A DNA stretch of 22,356 nucleotides from F23-B02 sp963625655 (GTDB lineage Bacteria; Bacillota; Clostridia; Oscillospirales; Oscillospiraceae): the NCBI GenBank assembly GCA_963625655.1, contig CAVFTS010000030.1, forward strand, positions 1-22,356, given 5' to 3'. The notes beneath the pieces were generated by a model. The model was not told the origin of the DNA and did no database searches. It was given only the letters and a program-made list of their open reading frames with translations. The first letter of the stretch is position 1; every line of letters starts with the position of its first letter. Below, piece by piece: positions 17,434 to 22,356 of the stretch. The translations under genes were made by a program, and so were the position numbers.

Positions 17434-18696
17434 ATGAAAAAATTTATTACGCTTACGCTTGCTCTCGTGCTGGTTCTTGGCTGCTTTGCGGGCTGCTCCG
17501 GCGACAGCTGTAAGGAAGACACCGTCATGGTCGTGAACGGCACCGAGGTCAGCTTCGACGAATACTGCTATTGGCTCGGCTACTCCGCAAGCTATCTCCA
17601 GTACATATACAGCAGCTATACCGGCAGTGACACAGTTGACTGGGACGCCGCCTCTCTCTTCGACGAGGAGCAGACAAATTTCGAATGGTGCTCCGCAAAT
17701 GCGAAGGAGACGATAATCAAGAGCTGCATAGTCGAGAGCGAGTTTGAAAAAAGAGGGCTGAAGCTCAGCGACGAGGATAATGAAGATATAGAGACGACCC
17801 TTGAAAGCGCCGCCGAGAGCTGGTGCGGCGAGGGCGCCGATCAGGATCAGCTTCGTGAGTACCTTGCAAGCGTCAACATAAATTACGATTACTACAAGAA
17901 AAATCTTGAGCTGAACCTCATGTCGAATCTTCTGTTCGAAGATATCTACGGCGAGAACGGAGAAAAGCTCGACGAGGACGAGGTTGTCAAATATGCCGAT
18001 GATAACGGCTATGTGAACGCAAACCACATCCTTATTCTGACCAAGGATATGACGAGCGGTGAGGAATACTCCGATTCGGAGGTCGCACGACGCACCGAGC
18101 TTGCTCAGCAGCTTTACGAGGAGCTCAGCGCAATAAGCGACACCGACGAGCTGATGACCCGCTTTGCCGAGCTTAAAGCCGAATATTGTGACGATCTCCA
18201 GTATCGTACAGCATGCACCGGCTGCGAGAAAACTTTCGGGGTCCACAAGAAGGAGTTTGACGAGGGCAAGCTCAGCTGCCCGAACTGCGGCACCGTAAAT
18301 GAGGCGGACAGCTTCACATACTCCGACAACGCCGAGGGTTACGAATTTGCCGAGGGTACAATGGTCGAGGAGTTTTATAACTGCTGCCTGAGCCTCAAGG
18401 ACTACGAGGTCTCGGAACCCGTGCAGAGCACCTACGGCTATCATATTATCGTGCGTTTGCCCATTGATCCCGACAAGGAAGTCACAAGCTCAACCTCAAG
18501 CACCGTTATGACCTTTGCCGCCACCGTTGCGGATGCGGATTTTTCCGATATGCTCGACGAGAAGGCGGAGAAGGCTACGGTTGAGTTCGTAAACGGCTTT
18601 GAGGCGACGAGCTTCAAGTCGATGTTCACCGACGACGGCTTCTCGCTCACAAGCTACGAGGACTACAAGGCAAGCAAAGAAACGAGCGACAAGTAA
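17434..18696 (+). CDS. PrsA/PpiC-like peptidyl-prolyl isomerase lipoprotein with an inserted four-cysteine loop
   Basis: A 420-residue extracytoplasmic foldase. Residues 1-21 are a lipoprotein signal (cleavage probably before Cys21 after FAG). Residues 25-190 form a SurA/PrsA-like helical chaperone part starting VMVVNGTEVSFDEYCYW. The parvulin domain runs from NANHILI (His198) to STYGYHIIVRL (His337), with the usual VSEPVQ before the last strand. Between these halves lies an extra segment with C261-x2-C264-x17-C282-x2-C285, like a zinc ribbon or rubredoxin knuckle, which is not a usual part of parvulin. The ATG at 17434 is chosen over an upstream TTG at 17413 because GGAGA lies 9 bases before it and the signal peptide begins there. 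It helps secreted proteins fold (inference from the family). Confidence 0.88.
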   Translation: MKKFITLTLALVLVLGCFAGCSGDSCKEDTVMVVNGTEVSFDEYCYWLGYSASYLQYIYSSYTGSDTVDWDAASLFDEEQTNFEWCSANAKETIIKSCIVESEFEKRGLKLSDEDNEDIETTLESAAESWCGEGADQDQLREYLASVNINYDYYKKNLELNLMSNLLFEDIYGENGEKLDEDEVVKYADDNGYVNANHILILTKDMTSGEEYSDSEVARRTELAQQLYEELSAISDTDELMTRFAELKAEYCDDLQYRTACTGCEKTFGVHKKEFDEGKLSCPNCGTVNEADSFTYSDNAEGYEFAEGTMVEEFYNCCLSLKDYEVSEPVQSTYGYHIIVRLPIDPDKEVTSSTSSTVMTFAATVADADFSDMLDEKAEKATVEFVNGFEATSFKSMFTDDGFSLTSYEDYKASKETSDK

Positions 18697-18720
18697 TCGC
18701 CGAAGCGAGTTAAACGAATA

Positions 18721-18762
18721 CGAAAAGCTCCGAAAACTGTTTTCCGTTTTCGGAGCTTTTCG
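18721..18762. terminator. Terminator between the foldase gene (+) and the peptidase gene (-)
   Basis: A perfect 17-base-pair stem (CGAAAAGCTCCGAAAAC paired with GTTTTCGGAGCTTTTCG) with an 8-base loop. The T-rich 3' arm and the CGTTT tail fit termination of the foldase transcript. The symmetric A/T content allows action on the other strand too. Confidence 0.85.
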
Positions 18763-18842
18763 TTTGCAATAAAGCGCAGCACCCACGCCTCCCGACGATG
18801 AAAAACATCGTGATGCGCAGAGGAGTTTTTGCAAATCGCCGC

Positions 18843-19733
18843 TTACAGCGTTGCAAGTGCGGCGTAGGTCAGGATGCCGAGGTTTTCGGAATAGATACCG
18901 TCAAACCGGCTCAGCGGCAGGGGATTTGTACCGAGCCCTACCTCGATCGTGTAGCCGGGACGGTTGAAGCTCTGAATGAACCGGTCCTTATAGCCCGCAA
19001 AGCCGGAGGCGTAGGGCGTATCCTCGACCGAGTAGCCCGACACGGCGGCAAACGCCTCGGCGATCTGCCGTGAGCGGGGCGGCTCGTAGTCGGCGTACTT
19101 CCGGTAGATCACCCTCCCCTGTGAGTGATACGACAGCGTGAGTGCCGGAGAGACCGACATCGTAAAATCGTACATTGCACGGCTTTCGGGTGCGACAAGC
19201 GGTGCCGAGCCGACGTAGTCGGCGGGGGCGGGACTCACAAAGCCGAGCGCAAATTTGTTGTCCCGTGCCGTCTCCCAGCCTGCGGGGTATTGCAGATTGA
19301 GGTCAATGCCCCGAATGTCAGCCTTCCAGCCGGACGGGAACGGGATCGACGGATAGCGTGCGGCGATGCGGCGGGCAGCGTCGAAATATTCGCCCTCATT
19401 AAGCGCTCCGGTCACGAGGTCGATGCCGGGGTTTGCGGCGACGATGCGCTCAAGGCTCACACCGTGCATTCGGGAAATCGACCACAGCGTGTCGCCCTGC
19501 CGGACACGGTGCATATACACTCCGGTATACCACGGACGCAGCGCCGCCTGCGTCTGAGGCCCCGCAATACCGTCTGCGCTCAGACCGTTTTCCGCCTGAA
19601 AGCGGATGAGCTCATTTCTCGTGCGTTCACCGAAAACGCCGTCGGTGTCAAGCCGGGCATTCTGCGCACGGTTCAGCGCAAGCTGCAGAAGCCGTGTATT
19701 CGGACCCGTGCTGCCGTATTTTAAAATTTTCAT
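18843..19733 (-). CDS. Gamma-D-glutamyl-meso-DAP peptidase (M14) with PG-binding and LysM domains, internally deleted
   Basis: Full-length relatives (about 420 residues) are zinc peptidases that cut the gamma-D-Glu-meso-DAP bond of peptidoglycan stem peptides. Here 296 residues remain. A peptidoglycan-binding domain (1-65: GSTGPNTRLLQLALN, DGIAGPQTQAAL) and a LysM (74-103: HRVRQGDTLWSISRM) are followed at once by IDLVTGALNEGE, which normally follows NPDG deep inside the M14 domain. The first part of the catalytic domain, including the HxxE zinc motif (HANEW-like), is absent. The later parts are present: third zinc-ligand region LSYHSQG (His203) and catalytic-Glu region YTIEVG (Glu264). The frame is open, so the gene may be expressed as a binding protein, but hydrolysis is unlikely. 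The start at 19733 follows AAAGGA by 7 bases. Confidence 0.82.
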   Translation of the reverse strand: MKILKYGSTGPNTRLLQLALNRAQNARLDTDGVFGERTRNELIRFQAENGLSADGIAGPQTQAALRPWYTGVYMHRVRQGDTLWSISRMHGVSLERIVAANPGIDLVTGALNEGEYFDAARRIAARYPSIPFPSGWKADIRGIDLNLQYPAGWETARDNKFALGFVSPAPADYVGSAPLVAPESRAMYDFTMSVSPALTLSYHSQGRVIYRKYADYEPPRSRQIAEAFAAVSGYSVEDTPYASGFAGYKDRFIQSFNRPGYTIEVGLGTNPLPLSRFDGIYSENLGILTYAALATL

Positions 19734-19820
19734 TGTTTTTCCTTTCGTCAAAATCTCAGATAAATCAGTGCGAAGGCAAAATGCTTAAATTTCACCTGCT
19801 TTATTTTACGCAGCCGAACA

Positions 19821-19827
19821 CATACTT
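19821..19827 (+). promoter_or_regulatory. Possible sporulation-type -10 element of spoIVB
   Basis: CATACTT at 19821-19827 resembles the -10 of sporulation sigma factors (CATACnnT / CATnnTA). The -35 region near 19797-19803 (TGCTTTA) is weak. In Bacillus subtilis spoIVB is under sigma-F and sigma-G, which fits. Only the -10 is persuasive. Confidence 0.35.
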
Positions 19828-19854
19828 ATAACGAGAAAACGGGGGTGAAAAATT

Positions 19855-20847
19855 TTGATTTTTAAAAAAATAACGGGCATTTTCGGAGCCGTAGTGCTGG
19901 CAGTCTCAATCGGCACGGCGGCTCTGGCGGACTCTCTTGCTGTCGGCGGCGAGGCGGTCGGAATACGCATCAGCGCAAACGGCGTCATCGTTGCCGGAAC
20001 CTCGGCGGTGGAGACGGAAAACGGCAGCGTCTCTCCGGCTCAGGAGGCGGGCATCAGAAAGGGCGACGTCATCGTGAAGCTCGGCGGCGTCGAGATCAAA
20101 AGCGCCGAGGACTTTACGGCGGCAGTCGCAGACCTAAACGGCGCCGAGATCAAGGTGACGGTCGACCGTGACGGAAAGCAAAAGACCTTAAAGCTCACTC
20201 CGGCAAAAAGCACGGACGGAGCATACCGTCTCGGCCTTTGGCTGCGTGACGGCATAAGCGGCGTAGGCACTCTCACCTTTTACGATCCGGAGACCGGAAT
20301 CTACGGCGCTCTCGGTCACGGCATCAGTGACGGCGACACCGGGCGCATCGTGCCGCTGAGTGACGGCAGTATTTTCAGCGCCGAGATCGTCGGCATAAAG
20401 CCCGGTCAGCGGGGCAAGCCCGGCGAGCTTTGCGGCGAGTCGGACGAGCTTTATGCGCTGGGCGACATCCGCATAAACTGCGGCTGCGGCATCTTCGGCG
20501 TGGCGGATTTTGACAAGTCGGAGATACTCGAAACCGGCGAGGCAAAGCAGGGCAAGGCAACGATACGATGCACGCTCTCCGGCAGCGAGGTCGGCGAGTA
20601 CGAGATCGAAATTGTCAGAGTTTTTGAGCAAAACGGGCACAGCCGCTTCCAGATCGCCGTGACGGACGAGGCGCTGCTTGAAGCGACGGGCGGCATCGTT
20701 CAGGGCATGAGCGGCTCCCCCGTGATCCAGAACGGACGGCTTGTCGGTGCGGTGACGCACGTTTTCGTGAACGATCCGGCGGCGGGATACGGCATCGGCA
20801 TAAGCGACATGACCGAGGCATCTCAAAGCTGCAACGAAGCGGCATAA
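19855..20847 (+). CDS. spoIVB: SpoIVB serine peptidase (S55)
   Basis: SpoIVB is secreted by the forespore into the intermembrane space, where it triggers cleavage of pro-sigma-K by SpoIVFB and so couples the two compartments. Residues 1-25 are a membrane anchor or signal. A PDZ domain spans about 35-115 (SPAQEAGIRKGDVIVKLGG). The S55 domain begins VGTLTFYDPETG. The triad is visible: His155 in ALGHGISD, Asp271 in VTDEALLEATGG and Ser286 in GMSGSP. The Asp-to-Ser spacing of 15 equals that of Bacillus Asp363 and Ser378. GAVTHVFVNDP follows. At 330 residues it is shorter than the Bacillus protein (about 426), mainly at the N-terminus. The start is TTG at 19855 after GGGGGTG (spacing 7). Unlike gerA, gerC and gpr in this window, it appears intact. 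Confidence 0.92.
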   Translation: MIFKKITGIFGAVVLAVSIGTAALADSLAVGGEAVGIRISANGVIVAGTSAVETENGSVSPAQEAGIRKGDVIVKLGGVEIKSAEDFTAAVADLNGAEIKVTVDRDGKQKTLKLTPAKSTDGAYRLGLWLRDGISGVGTLTFYDPETGIYGALGHGISDGDTGRIVPLSDGSIFSAEIVGIKPGQRGKPGELCGESDELYALGDIRINCGCGIFGVADFDKSEILETGEAKQGKATIRCTLSGSEVGEYEIEIVRVFEQNGHSRFQIAVTDEALLEATGGIVQGMSGSPVIQNGRLVGAVTHVFVNDPAAGYGIGISDMTEASQSCNEAA

Positions 20848-20850
20848 GGC

Positions 20851-20901
20851 AAACGCAGAACAACCCCCGCAGGCGATGCCTGCGGGGGTTGTTCTGCGTT
20901 T
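20851..20901. terminator. Long perfect bidirectional terminator between spoIVB and sstT
   Basis: A 24-base-pair perfect stem (20851-20874 with 20878-20901) around loop GAT has a G+C-rich centre (CCCCCGCAGGC) and AAA/TTT ends. It serves convergent spoIVB (+) and sstT (-). Confidence 0.92.
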
Positions 20902-20925
20902 TGTGTTATTTAGATGCTTTCGATA

Positions 20926-22158
20926 TCAGAATTTGATTTCCTTGCCTTCCTTGCGCCACTGGCCGAACTCGGCAACGGCGGTGAAGAGTGCGTCGGAGGA
21001 GGAGTTGACCGCAGTCTCGACGGAGTCCTGGATAACGCCGATGATAAAGCCGACGCCGACGACCTGCATCGCAACGGAGTCGCTTATGCCGAACAGTGCG
21101 CACGCCATGGGGATGAGCAGCAGGGAGCCGCCGGCAACGCCGGACGCTCCGCAGGCGCCGAGAGCCGCCATAATGCTCAGAAGCACGGCAACGGGGAAGT
21201 CAACGGGAATGCCCATGGTGTGAACGGCAGCCATGGTCATGACCGTGATGGTGACGGCAGCACCCGCCATATTGACGGTCGCACCGAGGGGGATGGAGAC
21301 GGAGTACAGCTCCTTATTGAGACCGAGCTTCTCGCACAGAGACATATTCACGGGAATATTTGCGGCGGAGGAGCGGGTGAAGAATGCGGTTACGCCGCTT
21401 TCCTTGAGGCACTTAAACACGAGGGGATAGGGGTTTTTGCGCATGACGATGAACGCCATGAGGGGGTTAACGACAAGTGCGGAGACGAGCATGCAGCCGA
21501 CGAGGATGAGCAGAAGCTTGCCGTATTCGGTGAAGATGTCGAGACCGCTGGTGGAAACTGCGGTGAACACGAGACCCATGATACCGAAGGGGGCAAAGTT
21601 AATGACCCAGCGCACCGCCTTGGTGACCGCTTCGGAGCAGTCGGAAAGAAACTGCTTGGTGCTTTCGCTTGCCTTTTTAAGCGCAACGCCGAGGACTATC
21701 GCCCAAAACAGAATACCGAGGTAGTTGCCGCTTGCGATGGACTGCACGGGGTTTAACACGACGTTTGTAAGCAGGCCTCTGAAGATGCTTCCGATGCTGT
21801 CGGGAGCGGTGCTTTCTGCGGCGTCGGTAAGAGTCAGACCGATGGGGAATATGTAGCTTGCCGCAACTGCGATGACAGCCGCCATAAATGTCGAAATGAG
21901 GTAAAGAATGACTACTGAGCGGAACTGCTTACCGAGCTTTTCGTTGGACTGAGCGAGAGCGCTCACGACCAAAACGAACACCAGTACGGGCGCTATCGCC
22001 TTGAGAGCGCCTACGAATATGTCGCCGAAAATGCCGATCCACTCGGCGTTGTTCTTTGCGTCGGGAATGAGGAGAGCCAGCGCAACGCCGATCACAAGAC
22101 CGATCACGATGCGCACGATAAGGCTTACGTCGTTATATGCTTTTACTATTGCTTTCAA
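20926..22158 (-). CDS. sstT: Sodium:serine/threonine symporter SstT
   Basis: SstT is a DAACS (glutamate transporter-fold) protein that imports serine and threonine with Na+ across the cytoplasmic membrane. Eight to nine hydrophobic segments are visible. The serine-rich hairpin motif SSAANIPVNMSLCEKLGLN lies mid-protein. It is followed by SIPLGATVNMAGAAVTITVM, the NMxGxA variant of the substrate and Na+ site typical of SstT, and by ACGASGVAGGSLLLIPMAC as the second hairpin. The upstream ATG at 22167 directly abuts AAAGG, so it cannot use that site. TTG at 22158 has AAAGGA at 8 bases and gives MKAIVKAYND, like other SstT starts, so it is preferred (410 residues; 413 with the ATG). It has its own promoter. 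Confidence 0.9.
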   Translation of the reverse strand: MKAIVKAYNDVSLIVRIVIGLVIGVALALLIPDAKNNAEWIGIFGDIFVGALKAIAPVLVFVLVVSALAQSNEKLGKQFRSVVILYLISTFMAAVIAVAASYIFPIGLTLTDAAESTAPDSIGSIFRGLLTNVVLNPVQSIASGNYLGILFWAIVLGVALKKASESTKQFLSDCSEAVTKAVRWVINFAPFGIMGLVFTAVSTSGLDIFTEYGKLLLILVGCMLVSALVVNPLMAFIVMRKNPYPLVFKCLKESGVTAFFTRSSAANIPVNMSLCEKLGLNKELYSVSIPLGATVNMAGAAVTITVMTMAAVHTMGIPVDFPVAVLLSIMAALGACGASGVAGGSLLLIPMACALFGISDSVAMQVVGVGFIIGVIQDSVETAVNSSSDALFTAVAEFGQWRKEGKEIKF

Positions 22159-22209
22159 AATGAACATCCTTTCAAATATCTCTCACGCACTTTTGTGCGT
22201 GCAGCGTGT

Positions 22210-22238
22210 ACATTAGCACCTTAAAATGCATTTGTCAA
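22210..22238 (-). promoter_or_regulatory. Sigma-A promoter of sstT with a hairpin in the leader
   Basis: On the minus strand there is a perfect TTGACA (complement of 22233-22238), a 17-base spacer and TAATGT (complement of 22210-22215). The leader holds a 7-base-pair hairpin (CACGCAC / GTGCGTG, 22184-22201) upstream of the ribosome binding site. The DNA to the right (22240-22356) is markedly A+T-rich and shows no gene. Confidence 0.7.
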
Positions 22239-22356
22239 GATAATTTATACATTTATTCATATTTGAGCGAATATTCATTGATTTTTGAATATAATTGTTC
22301 CCAAACAAAAACAAAAAATATTTTAACTCTTACTATATATAATATATATATCTATT

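Noticed and set aside
22240..22356. A+T-rich right end as an origin or attachment site
   Set aside because: No DnaA boxes, repeats or integrase gene were seen; it looks like ordinary A+T-rich upstream DNA of sstT.

Overview
The window looks like an origin-proximal piece of the chromosome of an endospore-forming lineage of the class Clostridia, probably Oscillospirales/Ruminococcaceae-like (inference). The evidence is a G+C-rich, gene-dense sequence with Firmicutes-type sigma-A promoters, AGGAGG-like ribosome binding sites, germinant-receptor genes, gpr and spoIVB. Two near-perfect parS sites stand in front of parA-parB, which suggests closeness to oriC.

Layout. Bases 1-318 hold two tandem, very strong leftward promoters that feed a stable-RNA (probably rRNA) operon off the left edge. 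Bases 319-4118 are a gerA-gerC-gerB germinant receptor operon (+). Next come rpsT (-), with a long structured leader, and gpr (+), the germination protease. Bases 5518-9057 (+) are two parS sites, parA, parB, serS and mscL, ending at a shared terminator. A small lipoprotein (-) is divergent from a large membrane protein (+, 9648-12068) with a zinc ribbon, a caspase-like region and a VWA domain. Bases 12136-13721 (-) are a three-gene unit: CAT-like acetyltransferase, cytidylate-kinase-like protein and Nif11-like small protein. mfd (-) follows, divergent from a PrsA-like foldase lipoprotein (+). The window ends with a truncated M14 peptidoglycan peptidase (-), spoIVB (+) and sstT (-).

Main biological point. 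Several spore or wall genes here are damaged while the housekeeping genes are intact. gerA has an in-frame TAG, gerC has a +1 shift in a G7 run, and gpr has both a -1 shift and a shortened core. The M14 peptidase has lost about 125 residues, including its HxxE zinc ligands. spoIVB and gerB appear intact. This fits a lineage that is losing germination/sporulation. The three point lesions could be sequencing errors, but the two in-frame deletions are hard to explain that way.

Most novel-looking genes: the 806-residue zinc ribbon / caspase-like / VWA membrane protein, and the foldase lipoprotein whose parvulin domain carries an inserted four-cysteine zinc-ribbon-like loop. No tRNA, rRNA body, CRISPR array or insertion sequence was seen.
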